Source: Streptomyces poonensis
GTDB taxonomy: Bacteria; Actinomycetota; Actinomycetes; Streptomycetales; Streptomycetaceae
Reading direction: 5' to 3'
Assembly (NCBI RefSeq): GCF_014650915.1
Contig: NZ_BMVW01000018.1
Location: 24,814-88,813, forward strand
DNA: 64,000 nt
This document shows positions 42,424 through 51,678 of this stretch, one piece after another (the first letter of the stretch is position 1; each line of letters begins with the position of its first letter). A model generated the notes under the pieces. The model had not been told where the DNA came from and made no database searches. It was given only the letters and a program-made list of their open reading frames with translations. Made by a program: the position numbers and the translations under genes.

Positions 42424-45020
42424 GTGCGCCGGATGGCCGTGGTGGCCGGGTCGACCTGCATGCCGCACACCGGGTCGGTTGCCGGCGGTGCGGACGGTTC
42501 GGTGACACTTTCCACCGTCGGCCGTACGCCCGTGTCCTCGGAGTCCGGCAGCGGTGCAGGGTGCCAGCGGCGGAGCCGGGAGGCGTTGGTGACGACGGAC
42601 AGGGAGGACAGGGCCATGGCCGCGGCGGCGATGACCGGGCTGAGCCGGATGCCCCACAGGGGGTGGAGGGCGCCGGCGGCGACCGGGATGCCGACGGCGT
42701 TGTAGACCAGGGCGAAGAACAGGTTCTGCCTGATGTTGCGCATGGTCGCCCGCGACAGCCGGATCGCGGTGACGACGCCGGACAGCGAACCGGAGATGAG
42801 CGTGATGTCGGCGGCCTCGATGGCGACATCGGTGCCGGTGCCGATCGCGAGACCCACGTCGGCCCGGGCCAGCGCCGGGGCGTCGTTGATGCCGTCGCCG
42901 ACCATGCCGACGGTCCGGCCCTCGCCCTGAAGACGGCGGACCTCGTCGGCCTTGTGTTCCGGCAGCACCTCGGCCAGCACCCGCCGTACGCCGACCTGGC
43001 CGGCGATCGCGGCGGCGGTGCGGGCGCTGTCGCCGGTGAGGATGACGGTCTCGATGTCAAGGCCGTGCAGGTCGGCGATGGCCTGGACGGAGTCCTCCTT
43101 GACGGTGTCGGCCACGGCCAGCACGCCGGCCGGTCGCCCGTCCACCGCGGCCAGCACGGGCGTCTTGCCCTGGGTGGCGAACTCCTCGGCCGACGAGGCG
43201 AGTTGCCCGGTGCCGATGCCGGCGTCCGAGAGCAGACGGGCGGTGCCCACGAGGACGGACCGGTCGTTCACGGTGGCCCGAACGCCCTTGCCGGTGACGG
43301 AGCCGAAGGCCGATGCGGCGGGCACGTCCAGGCCGCGTTCGCGGGCGCCCGCAAGGATCGCGGTGGCCAGCGGGTGCTCGCTGTCCGCCTCGGCGGCGGC
43401 GACCAGCGCCAGCAGGCCGTCCACCGTCAAGCCGTCGGCGGGCCGGACGTCGGTGAGGACCGGCTTGCCCGCGGTGACGGTGCCGGTCTTGTCGAGGACG
43501 ACGGTGTCCAGCTGGTGCGCGGTCTCCAGGGCCTCGGCGGAGCGGATCAGGATGCCCGCCCGAGCGCCCTTGCCGGTGCCGACCATCACCGACAGCGGGG
43601 TGGCCAGGCCCAGAGCGCAGGGGCAGGCGATGATCAGAACGGCCACGGCCGAGACGAGCGCGAGGGTCAGCGCGGGAGAGGGGCCGACGGTGTACCAGAG
43701 GGCGAAGGCGGCGACGGCGATCGCGATCACGGCGGGCACGAAGTAGGCGGAGATCGCGTCGGCGAGCCGCTGTATCGGCGCCTTGGACGCCTGGGCCTGC
43801 TGCACCAGCCGGATGATCTGGGCCAGCATCGTGTCGGCGCCGACCTTGGCCGCCCGCACCCGCAGGGAACCGGTGGTGTTGACGGTGGCGCCGATGACCG
43901 TGTCCCCGGCCCGCTTGGTGACGGGCATCGGTTCCCCGGTGACCATCGACTCGTCCACCGCCGACGTCCCGGAGAGGACCTCGGCGTCGACGGGGATCTT
44001 CTCGCCGGGCCGGACGACGATCTCATCGCCCACGACGACCTCGTCCACGGGGATCTCGGCTTCCGAGCCGGCCCGTACGACACGGGCGGTACGGGCCTTC
44101 AGTCCCAGCAGCGCCCGGATGGCCTCGCCGGTTCCGGCCTTGGCCCGTGCCTCCAGCAGCCGCCCGAGCAGAATGAGGGTGAGGATGACGCCGACCGCCT
44201 CGAAGTAGACCTCGCGGACGTCCGCCGGCAGCAGCGACGGGGCCAGCGTGACCAGCAGGCTGTAGCCGTAGGCGGCCGAGGTGCCCAGCGTGATCAGGGA
44301 GTTCATGTCGGCGCCCCGGTGGCGCAGGGTGAGCCAGCCGGTGCGGTGGATCGGCCACCCGGTGTAGAACATCACCGGCGTGATCAGGGCCAGCTGCACC
44401 CAGTGGTTCAGCATCCAGCCCGGCACCCGGTCGGCACCGAAGAGCTCGTGGGCCATCACGGCGAACAGCACAGGCAGCGTCAGCGCCGTGCCGACCGCGA
44501 CCCGCCGCCCGAGGTCCACGATCTCCGCACGCCGTTCGGCGGCCTCGGCCGCTTCGGCGTCGGCGGCGGACGTACGGTCCTCCGGTGCCGTGACAGCCGT
44601 GTCAACGGCAGGGAGCCCCTTGTCGCCGCTCGGGCCGCCGCCCTCGCCCGGGTCGACGACGAGCGTGCCGTGGATCATGTTCATCCCGCAGGCGAACCCG
44701 TACGACCCCGCCCGCTCGGGCCGCAGGCGCACGGTCGTGCGCCGGTACGCGGGCAATCCGGCGCTGACCCGCAGATCGGGGAAGACGACCCGGTTGGTGC
44801 ACTCACCGGACTCCTGCCGGTCGAAGACCAGCTCCACCGGCACTCCCTGCCGCACCCGGATCACGTTCGGGCTGTAGCCGCCCCGCACGCTCACCTCGAT
44901 CCGCTGCACTCCCCCCTCCAGCCGTGCGGCGCGAGCGCGGCGTGGACCGAAGAAGAACCAGCCCAGCGTGGCGACGAGTACGACGGCCAGGGTCACGACG
45001 ACGATGTCGGCGGTATCCAT
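42384..45020 (-). CDS. Copper-translocating P1B-type ATPase with N-terminal cupredoxin domain
   Basis: 878 residues from ATG 45020. After one membrane helix comes a cupredoxin-like domain (about 35-125) with candidate ligands in SGECTNRVVFPDL and YGFACGMNMIHG, in place of the usual HMA CxxC domain. The ATPase core is complete: TGEP, IIACPCALGLATP (CPC metal site), VVLDKTGTVTAG with the phosphorylated Asp, SEHPLA, and MVGDGINDAPALA. The C-terminus begins a YHS domain (TDPVCGMQVDP) but runs out of frame into the DUF4396 fragment, so YHS is cut to about 14 residues. Expected to export Cu(I). A CsoR-type operator is just upstream. Confidence 0.92.
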   Translation of the reverse strand: MDTADIVVVTLAVVLVATLGWFFFGPRRARAARLEGGVQRIEVSVRGGYSPNVIRVRQGVPVELVFDRQESGECTNRVVFPDLRVSAGLPAYRRTTVRLRPERAGSYGFACGMNMIHGTLVVDPGEGGGPSGDKGLPAVDTAVTAPEDRTSAADAEAAEAAERRAEIVDLGRRVAVGTALTLPVLFAVMAHELFGADRVPGWMLNHWVQLALITPVMFYTGWPIHRTGWLTLRHRGADMNSLITLGTSAAYGYSLLVTLAPSLLPADVREVYFEAVGVILTLILLGRLLEARAKAGTGEAIRALLGLKARTARVVRAGSEAEIPVDEVVVGDEIVVRPGEKIPVDAEVLSGTSAVDESMVTGEPMPVTKRAGDTVIGATVNTTGSLRVRAAKVGADTMLAQIIRLVQQAQASKAPIQRLADAISAYFVPAVIAIAVAAFALWYTVGPSPALTLALVSAVAVLIIACPCALGLATPLSVMVGTGKGARAGILIRSAEALETAHQLDTVVLDKTGTVTAGKPVLTDVRPADGLTVDGLLALVAAAEADSEHPLATAILAGARERGLDVPAASAFGSVTGKGVRATVNDRSVLVGTARLLSDAGIGTGQLASSAEEFATQGKTPVLAAVDGRPAGVLAVADTVKEDSVQAIADLHGLDIETVILTGDSARTAAAIAGQVGVRRVLAEVLPEHKADEVRRLQGEGRTVGMVGDGINDAPALARADVGLAIGTGTDVAIEAADITLISGSLSGVVTAIRLSRATMRNIRQNLFFALVYNAVGIPVAAGALHPLWGIRLSPVIAAAAMALSSLSVVTNASRLRRWHPAPLPDSEDTGVRPTVESVTEPSAPPATDPVCGMQVDPATTAIRRTRPDTRGRPGRWR

Positions 45021-45063
45021 GACAGGCCTTCTCTCTGTCCGGCTGCTTCCAGACTGCACCCGG

Positions 45064-45079
45064 ATACCCCTAGGGGGTA
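45064..45079. promoter_or_regulatory. CsoR-type copper operator
   Basis: ATACCCCTAGGGGGTA matches the known CsoR operator pattern, a GC-rich palindrome with TA edges. It sits 44 bp upstream of the copA-like start and in the divergent region facing the SHOCT gene, so copper release of CsoR could derepress both directions. No csoR gene is in the window. Confidence 0.85.
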
Positions 45080-45221
45080 AGGGACCTATGGCCCCGGTGC
45101 GTTGGCCTCATCGACCCAAGACGGGCCGCTGGGCACGGTCGACCGTGAAGGTGAGCTCGTCGGGGAGGCGCAGGCGCCGGGCCCTGTCTCCCGTCGGTCC
45201 GTGAAGAAGCGGGTGACCGCG

Positions 45222-45536
45222 ATGTTCTGGTACGACCACGATCTCAGCGGATGGGGCTGGTTCGCCATGTCGGCCGGCATGGTCCTCTTCTGGGCGCTGA
45301 TCGTCGCCATCGGTGTCCTGCTCGTCCGCGCCCTGACCCGAGCGGCCGGCCCCGATACGGCGACCGGCACCCGGAAGGCCGACCCCGAGAAGCCGCTCGC
45401 CATGTGGGCACCGTCCACGCCCTCGAGGCCATGGGGAAGCTCTGCCCGCGGCGAGATCGACGAGTGCGGACACGACCGCCGTCCGACCGTCCTGCACGGA
45501 CGCGCCGACGACCGCGTCCGGCTCACCAGGTGCTGA
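45222..45536 (+). CDS. Small membrane protein with SHOCT-like tail
   Basis: 104 residues from ATG 45222 (MFWYDHDLSGWGWFAMSAGM). One membrane helix (FAMSAGMVLFWALIVAIGVLLV) is followed by a linker and ARGEIDECGHDRRPTVLHGR, a degenerate SHOCT motif (normally ARGEIDEEEYRRRL..L). The MFWYDHD opening is common for such proteins in actinobacterial copper clusters. First gene of the rightward set opposite the copper ATPase. GTG 45201 is an alternative start. Confidence 0.75.
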   Translation: MFWYDHDLSGWGWFAMSAGMVLFWALIVAIGVLLVRALTRAAGPDTATGTRKADPEKPLAMWAPSTPSRPWGSSARGEIDECGHDRRPTVLHGRADDRVRLTRC

Positions 45537-45577
45537 CCGCACAACCACCCGACGGGCACGCTTCGAGGAGGCTCGCG

Positions 45578-45844
45578 ATGCACAACACCGACCAGCACAA
45601 CTACGGCCTGTACGCGGTTGCGGTGGCGATCGCCGTGGTCGGTGCCCTGGCACTGGGTCTACCGGTGGCCACACTGCTCTTCCTGGCCATCGCGCTGGCC
45701 TGCCCGCTGATGATGATCTTCATGATGCGCGGCATGCACGGCGGTGGTGGTGGCATGCACGGCGGCGGCCACGACACCACCCACGAGTCCCGGCCCGGGG
45801 ACGACCCGCCGGCCAAGCGCGACCAGCCGCGCCCGCGGAGCTGA
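45578..45844 (+). CDS. DUF2933-like small membrane protein
   Basis: 88 residues, AGGAGG before the ATG. One long hydrophobic stretch (YAVAVAIAVVGALALGLPVA...IALACPLMMIFMM) and then a GMHGGGGGMHGGGH His/Met/Gly segment suited to bind copper. Matches the DUF2933 pattern (ACPLMMxFMMxxMHG) found beside copper ATPases. Likely a membrane metal-buffering protein; the role is inferred. Confidence 0.82.
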   Translation: MHNTDQHNYGLYAVAVAIAVVGALALGLPVATLLFLAIALACPLMMIFMMRGMHGGGGGMHGGGHDTTHESRPGDDPPAKRDQPRPRS

Positions 45845-45867
45845 CCGACCGGCCCGGGGAGGCCACC

Positions 45868-46173
45868 ATGTCGGCGGTGATCGCCGTTCTGCTCGGGGTG
45901 GTCGTTCTGGCCGGTGTCGTCCACGACACCGCCCGTCTGATCACCCCGTTCGAGTCCCGCTGCCCACCCCTGGCCCGCCTGCGCGGCCGCCGCGCCGCAC
46001 TGGAGGCCACCGAGCGGTGGACCACCGGACTGCTACTCCACGGCCGCATCACGCCGGCCGACTACCGGAGCCGGATGAGCCGCCTCGCCCACGGCGAGCG
46101 TCACCCGGGCCCGACCCGGCACCCCCGGCACCCCCGGCACCCGAGCACACCCCGAGGAGACCGTCATGGCTGA
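45868..46173 (+). CDS. Small membrane protein of the copper cluster
   Basis: 101 residues, GGGGAGG upstream. One N-terminal helix (VIAVLLGVVVLAGVVHDTARL) and a soluble part with RWTTGLLLHGRITPADYRSRMSRLAHGE, which resembles a SHOCT motif (LLxxGxIxxxxYxxRMxxLA). The tail is RHPRHPRHP-rich. The 3' end overlaps the next gene by 8 bp. Function unknown. Confidence 0.72.
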   Translation: MSAVIAVLLGVVVLAGVVHDTARLITPFESRCPPLARLRGRRAALEATERWTTGLLLHGRITPADYRSRMSRLAHGERHPGPTRHPRHPRHPSTPRGDRHG

Positions 46174-46834
46174 CGCCGCCTACGGCCTGTGGCCCCTGGT
46201 CGTCCTGAACACCCTGCTGTTCATCGCCTTCGCCGCGAGCTTCTTCCACCCGAAGAGCAAGCGGGACTGGCGGGCGATGGGCGCTTACAGCGCGTTCCTG
46301 GTCGCCCTGTTCACCGAGATGTACGGCATCCCGCTGACCGTCTACCTGCTCGGCAGCTGGCTCGGCTCCCGCTTCCCGCTGCTTCAGGACACCCACGCCG
46401 GCGGCCACCTGTGGAACGACCTGACCGGCTGGAGCGGCGATCCGCACCTGAGCCCCTTCCACCTGGTCAGCTATGTCGCCATCGGCAGCGGATTCTGGCT
46501 CATCGCCACGGCCTGGAAGACCCTGCACGCCGCCGCCCGGCGCGACGAACTGGCCACCACCGGCGCGTACGCCTGGGTACGTCACCCGCAGTACGACGGC
46601 TTCCTGCTCATCATGACCGGGTTCCTGCTCCAGTGGCCGACCATCCCGACGCTGCTCATGTTCCCCGTTCTGCTCCACGTCTACGGACGCCTGGCCCGCA
46701 GCGAGGAACGCGAGGTCGCGAAGCGCTTCGGCGAGCAGTGGACGGCGTACGCCGCCGACACGCCCGCGTTCTGGCCCCGCCGCCCGCGCCACCCTGCCGA
46801 CCGGCGCACTCCCCGTGCCCCGGCACGGAGGTGA
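46166..46834 (+). CDS. ICMT/PEMT-like membrane methyltransferase
   Basis: 222 residues with five or so hydrophobic segments. TTGAYAWVRHPQYDGFLLIMTGF and SEEREVAKRFGEQWTAYAADTPAFWP are the AdoMet-binding and C-terminal motifs of isoprenylcysteine methyltransferase-like proteins. The bacterial substrate is unknown; such genes recur next to copper and heavy-metal ATPases. Overlaps its upstream neighbour and is followed after 6 bp by the ABC ATPase. Confidence 0.85.
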   Translation: MADAAYGLWPLVVLNTLLFIAFAASFFHPKSKRDWRAMGAYSAFLVALFTEMYGIPLTVYLLGSWLGSRFPLLQDTHAGGHLWNDLTGWSGDPHLSPFHLVSYVAIGSGFWLIATAWKTLHAAARRDELATTGAYAWVRHPQYDGFLLIMTGFLLQWPTIPTLLMFPVLLHVYGRLARSEEREVAKRFGEQWTAYAADTPAFWPRRPRHPADRRTPRAPARR

Positions 46835-46840
46835 GCCGTC

Positions 46841-47491
46841 ATGACGGCCGGCCGGGAAGGCCTACTGCTCCGGGCCACCGGCATCGAGAAGAGCTACCGG
46901 CGCGGCACCTGGCCGTCCCGCCATCGGCTGCCCGTCCTGCGCGGCGTCGATCTGTCCCTCGCGGCGGGCGAGGTGGTCGGTCTGGTCGGGGAGAACGGAG
47001 CGGGCAAGAGCACCCTGATGAAGATCCTCGTCGGTGCACTGGCCCCCGACGCCGGCTCCGTCACGTGTGCCGGACGGCTCGGCCACTGCCCGCAGGAGCC
47101 CGTCGTCTACGAACGTCTCACCTGTGACGAGCACTTCGAACTCTTCGGCCGCGCCTACGGACTGGCCGACCAGGCCGAGCGTCACGCCCGCCGGAGGCTG
47201 TACGAGGAGCTCGGGTTCGAGCGGTACGCGGCGGTGCGTACCGACCGCCTCTCCGGTGGCACCCTCGCCAAGCTCAACCTGGGCCTGGCACTGCTGGCCG
47301 ACCCCGAAGTGCTGCTGCTGGACGAACCGTACGCGGGCTTCGACTTCGACACCTACCTGAGGTTCTGGGCGCAGGTCGCCGAGCGGCGCGAGCAGGGCCG
47401 CGCGGTGCTGGTGATCAGTCACTTCGTGACCGACGAGGAGCGGTTCGACCGGATCGTCGAACTGCGCGACGGGCGGGCGGTACGGCGATGA
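46841..47491 (+). CDS. ABC transporter ATP-binding protein
   Basis: 216 residues. Walker A LVGENGAGKSTLMKIL, Q-loop GHCPQEPVVYERLT, signature LSGGTLAKLNLGLALL, Walker B VLLLDEPYAGFD and H-loop VISHFVTDE are intact. It overlaps the permease gene by ATGA. Together they form an exporter of ABC-2 type; the link to copper is through the operon only. Confidence 0.92.
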   Translation: MTAGREGLLLRATGIEKSYRRGTWPSRHRLPVLRGVDLSLAAGEVVGLVGENGAGKSTLMKILVGALAPDAGSVTCAGRLGHCPQEPVVYERLTCDEHFELFGRAYGLADQAERHARRRLYEELGFERYAAVRTDRLSGGTLAKLNLGLALLADPEVLLLDEPYAGFDFDTYLRFWAQVAERREQGRAVLVISHFVTDEERFDRIVELRDGRAVRR

Positions 47492-49029
47492 CGTCCACGA
47501 CCGTGCTGCTGGTACGCCGCTTCCTGACCGAGGCCGCCCGCACCCCGGTCAATGTCCTCACCCTCGTCCTGGTACCCGTGGTGTTCGTCGTCGTGGCCGC
47601 GGAACCGCTCGCGGACGCGGCCGAGTTGCTGGGCGGCCCGGGCGGGCCCGCGGTGCAGACCGCCACAGCGGGCTGGGCGGCCGGGTTCATCGCCGCGATC
47701 GGCATGTACTTCCAGATCCGCGAGGCCCGGGCCGCCGACCGTCGTCTGGTGCGGGCCGGACTGGCCCCCGCCCGGCTGGTGACCGCCCGCACGGCCACCG
47801 GGCTCGCCCTCGTCCTGGTCGCCTCCGCGGCGGCACTGACGGCGCTGGCCGCCCGTACCGGCTGGGGCGACGAGCCGGAGCGGGTGCTGTCCGGCACGCT
47901 GATGTACGCAGTGATCTACCTCGCCATCGGCACCCTGGTCGGCGCGCTCGTCGCACGCCCGGTCAACGGCACGGTGCTGATCCTGTTCGTGTGGATCCTG
48001 GACGTCTTCCTCGGCCCCGTCCTCGGTGCCGCCGACCGTCCGGCCACCCGGATCCTGCCCACCCACTTCGTCACCCTCTGGATGGTCGACCTGCCGTCCG
48101 GGCACGGCGGCCGGATCGGCGACCTGGGCCGGGCCCTGCTGTGGGCCGCCGCGGCGCTCGCGACGGCCTGGGCGACCGTCACCGCGACCAGCCGCACCGC
48201 CCGACGGCGCGGGAAGAGCGGGCAACTGGCCACGGGGATACGGATGGGCCTGCGGGAAGTGGCCCGCAACCGGGTGCTGTGGGTCCTGCTGATCGCCGTA
48301 CCCGTCGTCTTCGTCCTGCTGGCCGTGGCCACCACCCCCGACGAACCGACGACGATCAGCGTGCGCGAGAACGGCCGGACCATGATGAAGGAATTCTGGC
48401 TGCCCGACGTCCACGGCGGCACCATGGCCCCCATCGCGATCGCCTCGCTCGCCACCCTGGCAGGGCTCTTCACCCTGCTCGACGCGCGCACCGGAGACCG
48501 CCGCCTGGCCCTCGCCGGTTTCCGTCCGCTGCCGCTGCTCACCTCCCGGCTGATCGTCATAGCCCTGGGCGCGCTCGTCGCCACGACCGCGTCGCTGGCC
48601 GTCACCGCCACCGTCTTCGACGCACGCCAGTGGGGCTGGTACGTGGCCGCGAGCGCCCTGATCGCTCTCACCTACGCCCTCGTCGGCGTCCTGGTCGGTC
48701 CCCTCTTCGGCCGGGTCGGCGGCGTCCTGATCGCCTTCCTGTTGCCCTTCGTCGACCTCGGCATCGAACAGAGCCCCATGCTCCGCCCCGCCCCGCCCGG
48801 CTGGGCCCACGCCCTGCCCGGCTACGGCCCCGGCCGCGTGCTGACCGACGCGGCGCTGACCCCCGGCTTCGACGAGACGGGCAGTCTGCTGATCGCCCTG
48901 GCCTGGCTCGCGGGGCTCGTCCTGGCCGTCACGCTGCTGTTCCGCTCCACCGTTCGCCCGGCCGGTGCCGCCCGCCGCGCCATGGGCACCCTGGTGCCGC
49001 CGGCAGGCGGACGAGGGACGCGGACGTGA
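47488..49029 (+). CDS. ABC-2-type permease, duplicated halves
   Basis: 513 residues in two related halves. Each has a pair of long helices followed by a large loop and more helices (AAGFIAAIGMYFQIREARAADRRLVRAG; IAIASLATLAGLFTLLDARTGDRRLALAG). Both repeat the xxARxxDRRLxxAG block, so the gene arose by internal duplication, and the chain could form a full membrane domain alone. The start overlaps the ATPase stop, and the stop overlaps the next start (GTGA). Confidence 0.85.
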   Translation: MTSTTVLLVRRFLTEAARTPVNVLTLVLVPVVFVVVAAEPLADAAELLGGPGGPAVQTATAGWAAGFIAAIGMYFQIREARAADRRLVRAGLAPARLVTARTATGLALVLVASAAALTALAARTGWGDEPERVLSGTLMYAVIYLAIGTLVGALVARPVNGTVLILFVWILDVFLGPVLGAADRPATRILPTHFVTLWMVDLPSGHGGRIGDLGRALLWAAAALATAWATVTATSRTARRRGKSGQLATGIRMGLREVARNRVLWVLLIAVPVVFVLLAVATTPDEPTTISVRENGRTMMKEFWLPDVHGGTMAPIAIASLATLAGLFTLLDARTGDRRLALAGFRPLPLLTSRLIVIALGALVATTASLAVTATVFDARQWGWYVAASALIALTYALVGVLVGPLFGRVGGVLIAFLLPFVDLGIEQSPMLRPAPPGWAHALPGYGPGRVLTDAALTPGFDETGSLLIALAWLAGLVLAVTLLFRSTVRPAGAARRAMGTLVPPAGGRGTRT

Positions 49030-49379
49030 CAAGGACGGCCGGAACGACGAGGGGCCTCCTGGCGACGCGCCTGCTGCTGCTCGGCCTGCTCCTGATCGGC
49101 CTCGGCGTCGTCCACACGCTCGCCCATGCCGACGCCCATGACGGCGTCGCCGGACACACCACCACCCACCACCTCGGCCCGGCCGATGCGGCGGACCTCG
49201 AGTCGGTCGCCGGAGCCGGCGATACCCCGCACCCCACGAACGCCGTTGCCGCGTCGGACCCGGACTCCCTGCCCCAGGGCCGACTGCTGGGCCTCCGTAC
49301 CCACCGGGCCGTGGCAGGGGCCTCCGGCTCGCTCCGAAGCCGGGTCCACCACCGTCACACACGCGGCACCGCCCGCTGA
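49026..49379 (+). CDS. DUF6153-like small secreted/membrane protein
   Basis: 117 residues from the GTG that overlaps the permease stop. One N-terminal helix (LLATRLLLLGLLLIGLGVVH) followed by THTLAHADAHDGVAGHTTTHH-like His-rich sequence and a basic tail (SRVHHRHTRG). The LGVxHTLAH motif resembles DUF6153. The His clusters would suit metal binding at the cell surface. Last gene of the copper-linked operon. Confidence 0.65.
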   Translation: MTRTAGTTRGLLATRLLLLGLLLIGLGVVHTLAHADAHDGVAGHTTTHHLGPADAADLESVAGAGDTPHPTNAVAASDPDSLPQGRLLGLRTHRAVAGASGSLRSRVHHRHTRGTAR

Positions 49380-50259
49380 CGGGCCGGTCGGCCACCACGC
49401 TCCGACGGCGCCTCACGCGCCGGGAGTTCTGCGGATCTGGCGAGGGGACCCGCGCCGAGGGCGCCACTGTGCCTCGGCGCGGCCCGCCGTTCGGGCTCAC
49501 CGCCGATGTGGGCTGCCCGACCGCTCCCCTTGTCTGTGCTCGTCCCTCCCGGGTCGCCGGCCGGAGACCTGCTCGCCGTAGCGCGCAGGCGCGTCCCGCC
49601 ACGGGCCGACCCGTGCCGACTGTCGTTCGGCATCGGCATGCTCAGCGGCGGACTCCAGCACTTCGAGGACTGCCCACGAAGGCGACCACTGCCGTCACCG
49701 CCACCAGGATTCCGGCCGGGCCCAGGATGCCGCGCCGGCCCGCCGGTCGGCCCTCGGTGAGCGGAGCGGTCGCCGACGCACGTCGTGGTGCGCCGAGGCG
49801 GCCAGGCTCGCCTCGGGCATGGTGGTGGTGCGCCCGTGCTCGTCGGGAACGACCGTCGGCGGACAGAGGCTGCATGGGACCGACCGCGACGCTCACCAGC
49901 GGAGTATGTGGGCTGAGCTCGCACGGGGCCTGGGGGCCGAGGTCGCCGCTCCGCTCGTCCGCTCCCCTCGAAGACGCTCAGTAGCGCCGTTCCCCGGTTC
50001 GTCTCGGCCGGTCACACTCTCCGCTGCGGCAGCCCGACGAGCCCGCCATCTTGCCCGGTACACGTCAACGATGGGAAACTTCGGGATCGATGCCTGCCCG
50101 CGAGCCTGTCGGCGCATCGGGCACCCCCGCACTCAGCCGGCTGGTCGCGACAGCGAGGGAGTGGCGTGTTACGCGCAGCGAGGTTCAGGCACGTTCTCGT
50201 GGACGCGATGGCGGTCGCCCCCGCCGTCGTTCCCTCCGCATGCGGCGGGATCCGCCCGC
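49380..50259. other. Long region without intact gene
   Basis: About 880 bp between the DUF6153-like gene and the PotD relic. Open frames overlap in all directions but none shows convincing family similarity. On the minus strand GILGPAGILVAVTAVVAFVG could be an isolated membrane helix, and on the plus strand FGIGMLSGGLQHFEDCP looks like a coding scrap, so degraded small membrane-protein genes are likely. No RNA gene or IS end was recognised. Confidence 0.5.
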
Positions 50260-50506
50260 CTGGTTCAAGTCCGCGGTCGGTACGCCCGTGACCGTCGTGC
50301 AACAAACGACCCACGAGGAGAACGTCGCCGAACCGACCACCCCCTCCGACAGCGGCATCGACGTGACGTTCGTCCCGGGCCGGTACGCGCAGGCACTCGC
50401 GGCGCAAGGGCTGCTCGAACCGATTCACCACGACCCGGGAGCGTGCGACGGACTGGGGATCGAGGCGGACCTCATCGAGCAGAACGGCCGCGATCCGTAC
50501 GCGTAG
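50260..50506 (+). pseudogene. Fragment of a PotD-like substrate-binding protein
   Basis: A short frame reads GTPVTVVQQTTHEENVAEP, then SGIDVTFVPGRYAQALAAQG and LLEPIHHDP, closely following the N-lobe of polyamine/iron ABC binding proteins (SGxDVxxPSxYxxxxLxxxGLLxPLDHS). No signal peptide precedes it and the frame stops at 50506 after about 80 relevant residues, against 350 expected. It lies directly upstream of another binding-protein gene, which may have replaced it. Confidence 0.6.
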
Positions 50507-50556
50507 TCGTGAGTGAGTCCCTACCCCATTCCACCGGATCAACAGAGGTGCCGAAC

Positions 50557-51678
50557 ATGAAACGCTTCCCGAGGTTATGCGTCGGAGCCGCGACCCTTGC
50601 CGCTCTCGCGGCGCTCACCGCCTGCGGAGGCGGTGGTTCCTCCTCGTCGCCCGACGGCGCCTCACGCGCCGAGGACACGCTCGACGTCGCCATACCCTCG
50701 GCCGTGTTCGCCCCCAAGGAAGAGGTGGCCACATACGCGGTGGGCGACGCCGAAGGCTATTTCGCCGCGGAGAAGCTCAAGGTGGACGTGCTCAACACCG
50801 ACGGCTCGGTCGCCGCGGTCCAGGCTGTCGCCTCGGGCAGCGCCGATATCGCGGCGGCCGACGTGGGTGCCATTCTCGCGGCGCGGGAGAAGGGCGTCCC
50901 GGTGAAGGCCGTCGGCGGCCTGGTGCGGAACTGGCCATGGCGTATGGCGGTCCGGCCGGACAGCGAGATCAGTGAGCCCGCCGACCTCAAGGGCAAGAGG
51001 ATCGGTGTCATCAGTCTCGCCTCCGGCTCGGCCATCTACGCCCGTGCGTACGCGGCCGACGCCGGCCTGGACGCGGCCGAGGACGTCGAGCTGCTGCCGG
51101 TCGGTGTCGGCGCGCAGGCCCTGTCCGCCCTGGAGGACGGCGAAGTCGATGTGCTGGCGCTGTACACGCAGGCGTACACCATGATCGAGAACACCGGCAC
51201 CGAGTTCCGCTACCTGCCCAACTCCGACGCCTTCGAGGGCATCCGCTCCCTGACCTTCGCGGTGACCGAGGAAACCCTGAAGGACAGGAAGGACGTACTG
51301 ACGGGCTACCTGCGCGCCTCGTACAAGGCGCTGCTGTTCTCCGCCGTCAACCCCGAGGCCGCCATGCGCGACGGCTACCGGGCCTTCCCCCAGCTGCTGA
51401 CCGGCAAGAAGGCCGACGACCGTATCGGGGACGACACCAAGACCCTCCAGGCCTGGATCGACACCGCCGTCCCGCCGACCGGTGAACCCACGGACTACAA
51501 GGACTGGGGCACGATCAGCGACGGGGAGTGGAACAAGACGGTCGACTACACCAAGAAGTCCGGCCAGATCACCGAGGACGTCAGTGTTCCGGATCTGTGG
51601 GACGACAGCCTGCTCGACGGCGCGAACGACTTCGACTCCGCGGCCGTGATCGAGCGGGCGAAGGCTGCCAGGCCGTGA
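50557..51678 (+). CDS. ABC importer substrate-binding lipoprotein (TauT/NitT/SsuA-like)
   Basis: 373 residues. Signal MKRFPRLCVGAATLAALAALTAC has lipobox LTAC. The mature part has the NMT1/SsuA pattern: VGDAEGYFAAEKLKVDVLNTD, AVASGSADIAAADVGAILAA, LKGKRIGVISLASGSAIYAR, ALEDGEVDVLALYTQAYTMI. Such proteins bind sulfonates, nitrate, pyrimidine precursors or aromatic ureides. The stop overlaps the ATPase start by GTGA. With the hydantoinase-like gene downstream, a pyrimidine- or hydantoin-like ligand is plausible (inferred). Confidence 0.9.
   Translation: MKRFPRLCVGAATLAALAALTACGGGGSSSSPDGASRAEDTLDVAIPSAVFAPKEEVATYAVGDAEGYFAAEKLKVDVLNTDGSVAAVQAVASGSADIAAADVGAILAAREKGVPVKAVGGLVRNWPWRMAVRPDSEISEPADLKGKRIGVISLASGSAIYARAYAADAGLDAAEDVELLPVGVGAQALSALEDGEVDVLALYTQAYTMIENTGTEFRYLPNSDAFEGIRSLTFAVTEETLKDRKDVLTGYLRASYKALLFSAVNPEAAMRDGYRAFPQLLTGKKADDRIGDDTKTLQAWIDTAVPPTGEPTDYKDWGTISDGEWNKTVDYTKKSGQITEDVSVPDLWDDSLLDGANDFDSAAVIERAKAARP

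Noticed and set aside
42168..45080. A 970-codon plus-strand frame opposite the copper ATPase.
   Set aside because: It is low-complexity (G, D, R, H-rich) with no domains and lies wholly antisense to a complete P-type ATPase.
47419..49602. A 727-codon minus-strand frame over the ABC permease.
   Set aside because: Repetitive Gly/Asp/Arg composition and no start signal; the plus-strand permease has helices and operon overlaps.
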